A DNA stretch of 64,000 nucleotides, taken from NCBI RefSeq assembly GCF_000471905.2, contig NW_006497560.1, forward strand, positions 1,330,780 to 1,394,779, in the 5' to 3' direction. How positions within the stretch are numbered: position 1 is the first letter of the stretch; every line of letters begins with the position of its first letter. A model generated the notes under the pieces. It was not told the origin of the DNA, did not search any database, and worked only from the letters and a program-made list of their open reading frames with translations. Made by a program: the position numbers and the translations under genes. Shown here piece by piece: positions 34,101 to 46,099 of the stretch. The DNA is from Amborella trichopoda. Its lineage: Eukaryota > Streptophyta > Magnoliopsida > Amborellales > Amborellaceae.

Positions 34101-34813
34101 CCAGCCGGTGAAGCTTCTTTCTCTACTTTCTCCCCTCAAAAAATGATCAAGTTCGAAGGCACAAAATCATCATACATATTTCCAATGAGCGGCAACTCAC
34201 CAATGAAATACAGATCTAGTAGAGATACCCCTGCTTCCCCACGACCAAGAAGCCATGTATTGCTAACATGACTCCAGGTCTCCAAAAGCACCTTGACCAT
34301 GTTCGACCAACGGTCATAATAACCTGTCAAGACCTGAATGGCGGCCAGCAGGGAAGCACACTTCAGAATGTCCCTGTACCGGTTGAGCACTGTTATGGTC
34401 CATGATAAGTAACCCTTCAAATATTGGTGCTCCCCTTGCACCCGCAGGACAGCAGAAGACCATTTCATGCCTGGGGTTTTCACCATCCTCTTGCCTAGAG
34501 TCGACAAGTCCCCATTTGGAGCTATGTTTCTGTGCAAGCAATGTAGGAGACTTATCCCTTCCTCTACACTCACATTGCCATCATTATCTTCCCTCATTAC
34601 CAACCGGACAGGGTCACCAACAAAGGCGACCCTTAAAGGCCACCTCGGTTCACATAAGCTTTTGGTGAGCCAGACGGGCTCGCCTCTCACCAAGCTTTCG
34701 CCGGTGAATTCATTGGTGTCGAGCTCCCCTACTCATGAGAGGCTCTTCACGTCTAGAATAGCACATGAAGGATGGGCTAACAGATCAAAAATCTTCTTTG
34801 CCAAAAGGCATTA
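31150..34813 (-). pseudogene. antisense extra ORF: plant mobile domain + NLS + coiled coil
   Basis: Read on the minus strand from 34813 to about 31150. The N-terminal part (34811-33296) resembles the plant mobile domain (PMD, aminotransferase-like): KIFDLLAHPSCAILDVKSL, ASFTKWVAFFYEDCDDEA, IIRPGTFYVAYDMARGQKYA, LAQPVLCNIYYDLG and FPIHYVYDWLG. Then come a middle part (DMEKKIVIIFDNLPASFKW), a basic KGKKRKR (32732-32752) that looks like a nuclear localisation signal, a Ser/Glu/Ala/Pro-rich acidic region (32660-31890), and a heptad-rich C-terminus (31946-31281, AVTHHRKVMALKAKLSVLTQ). Breaks include a stop within the first 40 codons, frame changes near 34100-33950, 33200, 32660 and 31950, and stops at 31731 and 31470. 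No counterpart exists in X or C. Extra antisense ORFs are known in Tat-lineage elements. The role is unknown. It could also be a captured host PMD gene. Confidence 0.72.
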
Positions 34814-36302
34814 AGCGACCACAAAAAAGTGCGCTCATAGGGGCGTATCGTTGACTGGTCACTCAAGGCGTAACGCTGGCAAGCTATTGCCGTTTCACAG
34901 CCAAGGGCTATTGTCGTCTACCCGCTGAGATGGTATCGCCGCTTGCAGACGGTTGAACTATCGTTGTCTCATGTCCAAGAGGAGTATCGTCGTCTTGTGA
35001 CCAAGGGCCTATCGCCGTCTGCCGAAGTAAAGCACTTCATGTCGCCTGTGCTCCAGCTATACGCATGGGTCGCACGTTTGGCGTACCACGTTCCTTGAAA
35101 TCTAGGCACGCCGCCTGACAATCGTGACGTGGCCCAACGCCGTGCATGCGGAAGGTGACCGGTCACCATCTCACAGACTTAGTCTCTAGACTGTTGTAGG
35201 CCTATGATGCCTTGGGTTCTCGCCAGAACATCCTCTTCTCGTCGGGAACTTACTCTTGTTCACTGAAAACTCCCCGCCTACTACTTGTTGCTGGGACTAT
35301 CGAAAAACCACCGGAATACCCAAAAAGTTTCCCTGTGACCCTACAGATTTCCCTTCTCCCTGTTTTCACACTTCAGTCATTCGCCACAAACTCACTGAAA
35401 TTCCACTGAGTTTTTCGGTGAGCCCACTACTACTCCTCCTTCTTCTTCTAATAACCAGAGGACTGTAAGCTCCCTTGACTTTTTTGCATCCTCCCCTTCA
35501 GCCTCGGGACTATTGAAAAAATACCACAACTCCGGCCAAACACCACTGCGACTCCTGCAGCTTCACCAAAAACGTCTCGGTGAGCCCCTGAGAAGCCCCT
35601 CTTCCCTGCTCCAGAGAGCCTTGGAGCTTTTTGAAAACACCCACAAGGACACCGAAAAGGCCCACGATCTGTTGAGGCTCGTCAGAAAAGCTCCCGAAGT
35701 CCTGTCTGTTACAAATTTTGGCCGAGAAAACTCTAATTGGGAAACTCTCGAAGAAAGCTTTGGCTCTCTTTCTCTCTCTCTAAGACTCCCTTCAACTATT
35801 TACCCTTCGATAAAACAGTGAAATGGGGTTTACCCCCTTTTAAACTCAGCAGTACCACGAAGTGCCCCTCACAAATTCAAAATAGCACTCCAGTCCTCAG
35901 CTTTTGATGACAATAAGACCAGGTTGAAGCGGACCAAGCTCGAGACCCGAAAGGGTTATCACCGTGCGCTGTGTAAGATGCCATCGCTGTGCGTTGTGTA
36001 AAATGCTATCATCACTCGGCTTCGCTAAAGGCCATCGCCATGCGCTTCATCAAGGGCCATCGCCGCGTGCCTATCAGAAGTTAACACTGTACGCCTCACC
36101 AAGTAGCTAACATCGTGTGCACTTCAACAAGAGCTTAACACCATGAGCGCCATTCAGAACTTAACGTCATGCGCATGTCACGGCACTCCCATCTGAACCT
36201 TCGCCCTGCATCCGCAGGAAGTTCATTCTTAGTAGCTTAGCCTCACTCCTTCGGGAGTCGAGTCCCCTATTATGACTCTATTCCCCCTGGAGTCACATTC
36301 TC

Positions 36303-37330
36303 CCCACAACATGGTCCATGCCACATGAACTTAAACTGCACAGCCTTGGTCTGTGCTGCATGACTTTAAACTATGCAGTCGTGGTTCATGCTGCATGACC
36401 TTAAACTCCACAGCCGAGGTCCGTGCTTCATGACCATAAACTGCACAGCCATGGTCCATCCTGCATGACTTTAAACTGCACAGTCGTGGTCCATGCTGCA
36501 TGACCTTAAACTGCACAGCCGTGGCCCGTGCTGCATGACCTTAAACTGCATAGCCATGGTCTATGATGAATGACCTTAAACTACATAGCCGTAGTCCGTG
36601 CTGCATCACCTTAAACTTCATAGCCGTGGTCCATGCTGCGTGACCTTGAACTGTACAGTTGTGGTCCGTGCTGCATGACCTTAAACTGCACAGCCGTGGT
36701 CCGTTCCGCATCACCTTAAACTACATAGCCGTGGTGCATGCCACACGACCTTAAATTGCATAACCGTGGTCCGTGCTACATGACCTTAAACTGCCCAGCT
36801 GTGGTCCATGCTGCATGACCTTAAACTGCCCAGCTGTGGTCCATGCTACATGACCTTAAACTGCACAACCGTCGTCCGTGTTGCATAGCCCTAAACTGCA
36901 TAGCCATGGTTCATGCTGCATGACCTTAAACTGTACAGCCATGGTCCGTGCTGCATGACCCTAAACTACACAACCATGGTCCAAACTATGTGACCTAAAA
37001 CTGTAGCAGGGGTCTAGTTGCACGACCTTAAACTGCCTAGTCCTAGTTGCATGACTTTAAACTACATAGCCATGGTCCGAACTATATGACCATAAAACAT
37101 AGTCTACATCCTCGCTGCATGACATTAAAAGGTCAGCATCACGGTCCAAACTATATGACCTTAAATTGTAGCGGAGGTCTAGTTGCACGACCTTAAACTA
37201 CCTGGTCCTAGTTATATGACTTTAAACTGCATAAACACGGTCCAAGCTACATGACCTTAAACCATTGTACACATCTTGACCGCATAACATTAAACTGCTT
37301 TGCCCAGGTCCCGGAGGCAAGACCTTAAAG
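36303..37330 (+). repeat. 3' UTR minisatellite in Y, 35-bp unit
   Basis: About twenty copies of a 35-bp unit of the form CATGACCTTAAACTGCACAG + CCGTGGTCCGTGCTG up to about 37000, then longer degenerate variants that resemble the X array. The units begin CATGACC and are phase-consistent over long runs. Confidence 0.93.
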
Positions 37331-38739
37331 ATGTCTCAACATAGGCGCACACCCCTTTTACGTGAATTTTCATGCAGGCTTTTCCTAACCAACCCATTCG
37401 TGTGTGCGCACAACCTTCATTACTTCCCTAGTGAATCCACTCACTTCACTAGCACTATTCATCATTCCTCAGTGAGTCTCACTCATGCTCACAAAGATGG
37501 CGAACCATCTCACCATCCATGCTTGTCGTTAGCTAGTGGGTCACCACTTTTCACCCACCATTCATGCACCTTCCATCTTTCATAGGTAGCCTCATGCCAT
37601 CTCCCCAAAGTGAGCCAAAACCACCACCATACTCACCTTATAGCCTCCACAGACTGCCATTCATCACCATTATGGTTCAATTGTACGACCCTAAACTATA
37701 GTGCATGTCCTGGCTGCATGACATTAAAAGGCTTCGCATAGGTCTTGAAGGCATGACCCTAAATATGCCTTCACAAAAAATGGGCATGGTATACACCTCA
37801 ACAAGGGAATGCCATGAGTAAAAGTGACGGATGGGCATGGTCACAAAACCATGGGTAAAATAGTTCCGTGAAAACAAAAGCCCAAGCATGGTGAAAACCC
37901 CAAATGGGCACCATGAGAAAAAATGGATAAAAAAGGTGGACATGGCCGCAAGGTCATAGGTAAAAGAGCCTTAAATCAAGAAAGTTGGTGAAAACAGTCT
38001 TTACGATGCCACTTCCCCTGTTCAAGTGAAAACCCGCAAAAGGGCGCTTAGATTAACAAAATAGGTTGACATAGCACCACAGCCTCAACCGACACACAAT
38101 TGTCAAACAATCATAATCCTGGCTGGTGAGGTCTACCTAAAATCCTCTACTGTCAGCATCCAATCACAACACAAATGGCTCATCCAAGAGTGAGAGCCTC
38201 ATAAGATCTCCCACACCTCACAGCCAAAAGCAACAAGAGTCCTTGTGGGTGAGGACAACAACCAAAAGATCCAACCAAAATGCTAAAGATCATCACAAAG
38301 GCAAGAAACTGACGAAGCCAAGGCCTAACCTGCTAGAGACTTCAGGGTAGTGTCTCGCCATTAGATCGTCTTGCCAAAATTCCCTCTAGCCGACAGCCCA
38401 GACTTTCGGGATAAGTTAGAAGCCTCTGACAGGACCCTATTGGGCGGGACCTATAGAAATACCCTGATCATCAAAAGCAAACTTGGTGTAGCAGCAAACA
38501 ATGCCAACCAAAGGTTTATAGCACTTAGCTTTCAGATAGGCCTGATTTTGACCAATGAGGTCTCGACAAAATCCTCAAGTTGTCAGAATCACAAATAGTC
38601 CCTCGAGGGCTTCGACATGATCCCTCAAAAGTCTCTTCTCCCCCTAAAGTCTCCACGGATGGACCTGCACATTGCATCCAAACGTCTGAGCATCCTTTTA
38701 GAATGTTTTCCCTCTCGTTTCTCTTGAAGAACAACATTT

Positions 38740-38751
38740 GGCGGGGCAAGC
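38740..38751 (+). other. polypurine tract-like sequence before Y 3' LTR
   Basis: GGCGGGGCAAGC abuts the LTR. C has GACAGGGCAAGC at the same place (50381-50392, minus) and X has GGTGGGGCATAT (43060-43071). Likely plus-strand primer site. Confidence 0.55.
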
Positions 38752-41700
38752 TTTTTGAAGACATCAGCACCTAGGTTCCTTGGTCAATAAATCCTGACAA
38801 AATAGTAGAAATTTTGACAGTATCAGAATAGCCCCAAAATTTGTCAAGATCTTCAAAAGGACTCTTCAAAGTCTCATACCAAGTTTCGTCGCATTCCAAC
38901 ATGTTTAAGGCAATACAGACTAAGAAACAATTTCGATAGAATCGACCTCTAGCACCCTGAAACGAATTTGTAACTAGAGCTATATTTTTGGTGTCTCAAT
39001 TTCTGTGGGACAACCGCCATTAGATCTGGCATGGTTGAAAATCCCCGGGGGTCAAATTTCAGCTTGAATGGACATCCTTGGAAGAACTTATAAATGAATG
39101 AGTGAAACAAGAGGAGACGCATGTTGTTCTCGTGCGGCCACTCTGCAACTCAACTCCATTAAACGAGCAGTCACGTCGAGTGAATTTCAACGCTTATATC
39201 TCCCTCGTCCAGGATTGGATTGTGCTCAAACTTGATGGAGCGTGTTCATCGCGTCGAGACTAGCGTTTCGATATGTGGCACGCCCCGTGACGATACCCGA
39301 GTGCGAAGAAAAGCTAGAGAGAAGTTGCTGATCTGTGAAGAAATTGTAGGAAAATTAGTAGCATCGTGCCTCGCTCGAGCATCCAAATCACTTCACTCAC
39401 GAGCCTGATCAATTTGAAACTAATCCCATAGCGTGTGTAAGGTCTAGGGCGATCTCTCGTCCGAACCCCGTACATGATGAATGGTCGGATTCCACACATG
39501 AAGTCGATGGAGTGACTGCAAATTCCGTCGTTGGAATTTCAGATTCCGATTGAAACTTTAAAGCTGCAAAATCTTCGTTCGGGCACAAAATCGAGCTGCG
39601 TTTGTTGCCCCATGATCATGACGGCTTGCTCAGTGAGTTCCAATGAAGAAATCATAGAAAAACATCAAGAAATGGGCATACAATCAATCCAAAGTTTCAA
39701 GATTCATTCAAATTATGTGCCTTAAAAACACGATCCATGTCTCGAAGTTGGTATCAAATCGATCGCCATGCCGATCCCTACAAGAAAACAACCATATTTT
39801 GATCAGATGGGCATCAGAACAACCCAGATCATCCATGAAAAATCATGCACATTCTAGGGCAACACTAGGACTGTCTTTGAATTCCACAGCTTGTTAGAAA
39901 GGGGCAAATCTATCATTTTGCATTCTATTTTTTAATTTCTTTTGATTCAGTTAAATCTTAATTTCCAGCAATTACGTTTAATTTTGATCATCCATTAATG
40001 TTTGTGCACAATTCTATATATACCACGTACCATCATTGTCCCAAAAGGCTTGACATCGTTCACAAAAACAGAATATTTACTCAACAGAATTCCCTTTCCT
40101 TCTCATTGTTGGGTCACGTTTAGAGGGAGAGAGTAAGGAGAAAGAAACTTTTGAACTGGTACCCTTAGACTCAAGGTAAACATTATCTCTCTTCTTTTTC
40201 TTCTTCATCTGAGCCTCCCTCAAAGGCCGTGCACGACAGTGGCAATGTCGTGCATGCCTCTTTCTTCTCTTATTTTTGTCCTTCCTGTTGTTTCACAGGT
40301 CGCGCATGGCGATGGTAGCGCCATGCGTGAGCTCCTGTTCATCTTCTATTTGCGCATCTTTATCTCTCGAAGAGATTTGCAGATGGCACTGCTCATTGCC
40401 GTCTGTAGGTGTATCCTCGACATCTCATCGACGAACGCGAGTAGCGAGGCTTATTATTGTCCACGGGGGCTTCACCCTGCCGTGTGACTATTGCAGGTGG
40501 CGATGTCCATTGTCGTCCATAAAGGGTCGCGGCAATACCTATCGCCGTCCGTGAGCATCTCTTTTGTGCTCGCTGCCCATCACCATGTGCTGGCTCCTTT
40601 TGCCCCTCTCTGCATCTATCATCGTGTGCTGGCTCCTTTTGCCCCTCTCTGCATCTATCACCGTGTGCAGGCTTCTTTCACTCGCTTGGTGCCCATCTCC
40701 ACATGGAGGCTCCTTTTAAGCCTCTCTGCACCTATCATCGTGCGCATTCTTCCCTTATGTCCCATGTCTGTCGCCGTGCCACGAGAGGTAATCGTCATGT
40801 GACTTATGATAAGTTATTGTCGTGCGCCTCGCCAGAAGTTATCACCATTCACAAGTGACGTGCTGCCTTTTCGCATTGCCAATGATGATACTTATTACCG
40901 TCCGCGGGTTTCTCTCATGTTCCACGTCTAACACCGTGTGCCTCACTAGGAGGTATCACCATGAGCCCCACTAGAAGCCATCGCCAACCCGTGAGGGATG
41001 CGGTGTCTTCTCATGATGACAACAACGAGGCCCATTACCGTTTAAATTCTTCCTCCCTCCGCTGTCTCGCTCTCTCTCTTCATTCCCTTTTCTTCTCTTC
41101 TTTCTTTTCTCCTCTCACTTGACTGAGGGTAGACTCGGCCTATCACTGCCATAGCGGTTCGGTTGTCGGGCAGTATTGCCGTCGTGCTGGTCTTGACTAC
41201 CAGGCCCATCTTGCTGCCACATCAGATTGGGTCAGTTCTATCGGCCTTGGTTTCGAGTAGTATTGCCGTCGCGCTGGTCCCGAGTACCATTTCTTTGTTG
41301 CTACCACTCCAAGTCGTTAACTTTCCAGCTGTCACGCTGGTCTTGCCCCTTCATCAAGTTCTCTTCACTTTTCTATCTTTATTTGAACCATCCACTTCAT
41401 CACTCTAACTTCTCATATTCTTAGCCATGCGAATGTGCATTGTCTTAAGACAAGGGTGGGCCTTTCGGCCAACTTGTCGTACAAATTAACCATAGTAGTG
41501 TTGTGCTGAAAACAAGGTGATCGCAGGTCAAGGAAGGGGATTTCGAACCAACTAAAGCAGTTGGGGGACTTTCTTCACGATCTAAGAGGGTGCCTACATG
41601 AGCCACCCTGAGTAAGTCCCTAACCCACCGTAAATTCCTCTCTCATCAGTTGGTATACCTGCCCTTGCTCTTGAGCAAGGTTCCTGAGGGAGCGATCTCA

Positions 41701-41780
41701 AGTCTCGAGTTCACTAGAAAGCTAAGATATGTGCTGCAAGATCACCAAGATCTGGAGGGTGAGATCGAGGCACCTAACCA
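38752..41780 (+). repeat. Element Y 3' LTR (3029 bp), with empty Z site
   Basis: Starts with a mutated TTTTTGAAGACATCAGC (TG to TT) and ends GGCACCTAACCA. It pairs with 15018-16800 + 24431-25639 by shared subfamily variants. TATATATA at 40015-40022. The uninterrupted target of Z is at about 40530-40550. A 39-bp direct repeat (GCTGGCTCCTTTTGCCCCTC...) is duplicated at about 40590-40670. Confidence 0.9.
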
Positions 41781-41785
41781 CCATG
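41781..41785. repeat. target-site duplication CCATG, right copy (element Y)
   Basis: Perfect match to 15013-15017. The bases after it (CTCACAAAACGGC) continue X's 3' UTR, as in Y's own 3' UTR at about 37487. Confidence 0.9.
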
Positions 41786-43072
41786 CTCACAAAACGGCAA
41801 ATTGTTCCATCACCCATACTCGCTACCAGCCAATGGGTCACCACTATCCACCATCCATGTCAACATCATTCATTTCCACTATGGTCCAGCTGTATGACCC
41901 TAAATTATAGTACACGTCTAGGCTATGCGACGTTATGTTGTTTCTAGAAGGTCCTGAGGGTACGATCTTAAACATGCCCCCACACAAACAATAGGAGAGA
42001 CGGACATGACGAAAATCCACAAGGGCATCATGGATAAAAATGTAAAAAAAGTAAAATAAAAGTGGATGGGTATGGCAAGAAACCATGAGTAAAAATGCCC
42101 AAAAATAAACCCAGGCACTGTAAAACCTTGAAAGGGCATCATGAGCAAAAATGGTTGAAAAGGGGTGGATATGGTTGCAAGGTCATGGGTAAAAGAGCGT
42201 AAAAATAAAGGAGTTTGGTGAAAACCGTCTTTACGGTGCCACTTCTGCATTTAGGTGAAAACCCGCAAAGGGCGCTTGGACCGATAAAGCAGGTTGATGC
42301 AGCATCACAACCTCAGCCAACACCCACTTTCCAAACTAGCATAATTCTGGCTAACAAGATCCACAACAAATCCTCAGCTATCAGGATCCAATCACAACAC
42401 AAGATGGCTCACCCGGGAGTGAGAGCCTCAAAAGATCTCCCAAAACTCCAAAAATAAAAAGAGTCCCCGAGGGTGAGGATGTTGACCGAACGAATAAAAA
42501 AGAGTCCTTGTGGGTGAGGACGATGACCGAAAGATCCCTCCAAAACCATAAAAAATCCTTGAGGGTGAGGACGATTATCGAAAGATCCCTCCAAAAACAA
42601 AAAGAGTCCCCAAGGGTGAGGACGTTGAACAAAAGATCCCTAAAAACAAAAAGAGTCCTTGAGGATGAGGACGATGAACAAAAGATCCCTCAAAATAAAA
42701 AAGAGTCCCTCAAAAACACAAAATGTCCCTCTGGGGTACCGTTCGATAGGGTGAGGACTGTAAATACCAATCTCTCCATATCGCAAACTCGTCTAATAGG
42801 GTGAAGACATTAAAAACTAACCTCTACGGTCCTATGAGGGTGAGGACCACGATAAGATCCCTCAAAGTCTCTTCTCTCCTAAAGTCTCCAGGGATGGATC
42901 TGCGATAAATGCATCCAAACGTCTGAACATCCTAGTTGCAGCATTGCGTGGATTTCTCCTCGGCGTTCATGTGACCTTGTGGCTTGGAAGAAAAAAGAAA
43001 TAAAGCAAGAGGAAATTTTTTGAATGTAATCCTTTCAGCTTCTCTCAAAGCACAATATATGGTGGGGCATAT
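41786..43072 (+). other. Element X 3' UTR, right part
   Basis: Continuation of X after Y. Non-coding and co-linear with Y's 37487-38751. It holds a 50-bp tandem array at 42455-42730 and a polypurine-like GGTGGGGCATAT just before the LTR. Confidence 0.78.
42455..42730 (+). repeat. tandem array, about 50-bp unit, in X 3' UTR
   Basis: GAGTCC-containing units start near 42461, 42502, 42555, 42604, 42653 and 42703. Core phrases: GTCCTTGAGGGTGAGGACG and AAAAGATCCCTCCAAAAAC. Y has one copy of this sequence (about 38230-38280), so X amplified it. The frame-consistent ORF through it is a by-product. Confidence 0.88.
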
Positions 43073-46000
43073 TGTTTGAAGACATTTTTCAGCACCATGG
43101 GTCCTTAAAGAGAAACAAAAGAGAGAAATCGGTAAATAATGCTTGACAAACGATGGAAATTTTGAGAGTCTCAGAATGGCCCCAGAATTGGTCAAGATCT
43201 TCATAAGGACTTCTGAAAGTCTCCTGTCAAGTTTTGTCGCATTTCGACATGTCCAAGGTAGTTTAGACTGAGAAATAGTTTCGACAAAATCAGCCTCTAG
43301 CACCCTGAATTGGACCCCTATAACTGGAATCCTATTTTTGGAGGATCAACAGGCTGTGAGACCACCGCCATTGGATCCAGTAAGGTTGAAAACTTTAGGG
43401 GTCAAATTTCAGCCTAAACAGACACTCAAAGAAGAAGTTACGGGTAAAACATTAAAATAGGAGGAGCAACACATTATTCCCGTGTGGCCACCCTGCAACT
43501 AAACTCCATTAAAGCACAGTCACAAATAGCAACACAACCTTATTTCCCTCATCTGAGATCAGATCATGCTCAAACTTATTGAAGCGTACTTGTCTCATCG
43601 AAACGAGCGTTTTGATATGTGACACGTCCCGTGACGATGTCGGAGTAGAGAGAAAAGCTAGAGAGAAGTTTGTGATTCGAAGCTACAAGTTGTAGAAAAT
43701 CAGCAGGACCTCCACTCACTCGAGCGGCCATATCATAATGCTTTTGATCCTGATCGATGCGAGATCGGTTGCATCACATGCATAAGGTCTGTAGTTATCA
43801 CTGATCCAAACCCTGCGCGTGATGAACGGTCGGATTTTGCACAAGATTTAGTTGAAGTCACTGCAGATTCCGGTACCCATAATTCTAAATTCTAACAAAG
43901 AGTTCGAGGTTGTCAAATCTTTGTTCGGGCACCAAATCGCGTCCCGTTTGTTGCAACGCGATCGTGGTGACATGCTCAGTGCAATTCAGTGAAGAATTGA
44001 AGAAAAACATAAAGATGAAGACACACTATCAATAAAAAGTTTTCAAGATCTATTCAAATTGCAAGTTACTTGATCATGCCTTCACAGTGTGATTCATGGC
44101 TTAAATTTATTATCAAATGATCGTAGCATTGAGCACTACAAGATGGCAATCATCTTTTGTTCATTCGGATGCCGGATCATCAATGGATCGTCCAAGAAGA
44201 ATCAAGAACATCCCTAGGTCTCAGCAGGTATTGTTTTGGAATTTCTCAATTGTTAGGCAGGGGCAAATTCGTCATTTTGTACCTTATTTTCATATTTTTT
44301 TAATTCAAATAAACGTTAATTATCATCAATTAGGGTTAGTTTCGGGTAATCCATCTACATTTTAGCCTTAGTCTATAAATAAACGTACCTCTCATTGAGA
44401 GAGGGGAGGAAAATTGTTGTACAAGGATTCAACTTTTGATCAATAAAAATTAAGGTTTTCTTCTTGAGTTCTCTTGAGCATGTCTTGGAGAGAGATAGGA
44501 GAGAGAAAGTTTAAAGAGGTACCCCTTCTATCTTCAAGGTATTTTCTCTCGTTTCCCTTCTTCTCTCTCTTCGGTTTTCTTTTTCTCTCTACTTTTCACT
44601 CTTCCTCTCTTTCTTCTTCTTCGTTTGTATTCCTCTTCTCTACTGAGTTTTTTTTAGAGGCCATGCAAGGCAGTGGTAGTGTCGTGCATGCCTCTGTCTT
44701 CCTTCTCTCTTCGTTCTTATTTTGTCCCTCAAGATAGTTCATGCACGACATTAGTAGTTGCTATGTGTGACGCCGTATGAAAGAGCACACAGTGAGCGCA
44801 GCCGTACTCAACAGCGGGTCGGGCTCCTATTTCGGTTCCAAGATTGGTGTCACACGCAGTGATGTATTGCCAACCATGAACTATATTTCCTTTGTCTCAT
44901 GGGTCGTCGACAGCGCTGGTCACCGCTGTCCATAGGTGTGTCTTCGGCGTCCTGCACAAGAGTAGACGACGATGGTTATTACTGTCCGTGGACATGTCTT
45001 CGACGTCCTGTGCCTATCGCAAATGGCGATGCTTATTGCCCCCCGCGAGGGTCTCAACTGTGCTTTGCCTCTATCGCCGACGGCAATGCTTATCACCGCC
45101 CGCGGGCCTCTCTTTCATGCTCTATGCCTATCGCAGACGGCAATACATATCGCCGCCCGTGAAGGGTAGTTGCTGCCTTCTCGTGTCACTAACGGTGATG
45201 GCCAACGCTGTCTACAGTTTACTGCTCCCCCCTCCCCCACGAGCAGCAGTGTCCAGCGCCATCCAGGGGCCACGACATTGTTACTCACTAGCTGTGGGTG
45301 GCGATGCCTAATGCCGTCGGGATTCTTATTCCTTCTTCTCGTGTCTTCTCTCCGCTCACTTCTCTTCTCCTTTCTTCTTCCATTCTCGCTTGACTAAAGG
45401 ACAGACTCAGTCTAGCACTATCATAACGATCTGGCTGTCGAGCAGCATTGCCATCGTACTGGTCCAGAGTACCATGCTCGTCTTATTGCCACACCAGATT
45501 GGAATGACCATATCGGCCTTGGTTTCGAGTAGTATTGTTGTCACGCCGGTCTGAGTTACCGTGTCCGTCATGCTACCAGTATGAGTCAGTCATTGCACTG
45601 GTCATGCTATCGTGCTATTCTCGTTCCCTTGTCAAGTCGTCTAGTCTTTTCTCCTCCTTATTCAAATCCTCTTCTTTATCACCCTAACTTCTCATCTTCT
45701 CTGCCATATGAAAGTGCACATTTGTGCATGTTCGCCCCAAGACAAATGTGGTTCCTCGACCCACTTGTCTTGCAAATTAACCATGTTAGTACTTTGCAAA
45801 ACACAAGGAGATTGCAGGTCAATGGAGATGATTCCGAAGCAGCTGAAGTAGCTCGAGGGCTTTTCGTTGTGATCTAAGAGGGCCCCCGCTTGAGTCAGCC
45901 TGAGTAAGTTACGGACCCAGTTGAGGTTGGTCCTCACCTCACGAACGAATAAAATTTCTCTCTCACCAGTTGGACACCTACCCTTGTTCTGTGAACAAGG

Positions 46001-46099
46001 TTCTTGAGAGAGCGATCTCAGGTCCCGGGTCTTTTGAACCCGAGACACGTGTCACCCGATCATCTAGATCCAGGGGGGCAAGATCGAGGCATCCGACCA
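43073..46099 (+). repeat. Element X 3' LTR (3027 bp)
   Basis: Starts TGTTTGAAGACATTTTTCAG and ends GGCATCCGACCA. Same subfamily as 2308-5305. TATAAATA box at 44374-44381, AATAAA at 45948-45953, GC-rich repeat block 44910-45180. Confidence 0.88.

Larger units (their letters stand above)
34814..38751 (+). other. Element Y 3' UTR
   Basis: Non-coding, co-linear in part with X and C. GC-rich TATCGCCGTCTG-type repeats (34850-35160) lead to a block around 35815-35845 (CAGTGAAATGGGGTTTACCC) shared with X (13490) and C (53300). Then come GCCATCGCCATGCGC words, the minisatellite, and a stretch (37680-38640) that has counterparts in X at 41880-42900. The polypurine-like GGCGGGGCAAGC lies at 38740-38751, directly before the 3' LTR. 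Confidence 0.75.
15018..41780 (+). mobile_element. Element Y: Tat-like, pol-less retrotransposon nested in X
   Basis: Layout: 5' LTR 15018-25639 (split by Z), PBS 25642, gag about 25900-29000, linker and protease to about 31076, antisense PMD ORF 31150-34813, 3' UTR with minisatellite 34814-38751, and 3' LTR 38752-41780. The perfect CCATG duplication and the matching X 3' UTR sequence on both sides prove insertion into X. RT, RNase H and integrase are absent: the protease C-terminus is followed within about 80 bp by the 3' end of the antisense ORF. Y is therefore a non-autonomous derivative that needed pol from a relative. Gag keeps one frame for 1.6 kb and is broken only by stops. Confidence 0.9.
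2308..46099 (+). mobile_element. Element X: Tat-like Ty3/gypsy retrotransposon (host of Y)
   Basis: Layout: 5' LTR 2308-5305, PBS 5308-5328, gag remnants about 5560-8770, linker to 9966, RT about 9967-10880, integrase about 10895-11970, a long 3' UTR from 12000 (split by Y at 15018-41780), and 3' LTR 43073-46099. Gag, RT and integrase text, the Arg-type PBS and the long repeat-rich 3' UTR all fit the Tat lineage. No protease is recognisable, and RNase H has been deleted between RT and integrase. The 5' and 3' LTRs share variants that separate them from Y's LTRs: a TATAAATA box, a GGCATCCGACCA end and an AATAAA near the end. Both coding halves carry many nonsense codons, so the element is inactive. 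Confidence 0.85.

Noticed and set aside
36303..37330. CRISPR-like array
   Set aside because: The units are directly adjacent 35-bp minisatellite copies with no unique spacers, inside a plant retrotransposon 3' UTR.
2308..41780. Tandem LTR-internal-LTR-internal-LTR array made by unequal recombination
   Set aside because: The middle and right LTRs are flanked by a perfect CCATG duplication, and X's 3' UTR continues on both sides. This shows nested insertion.
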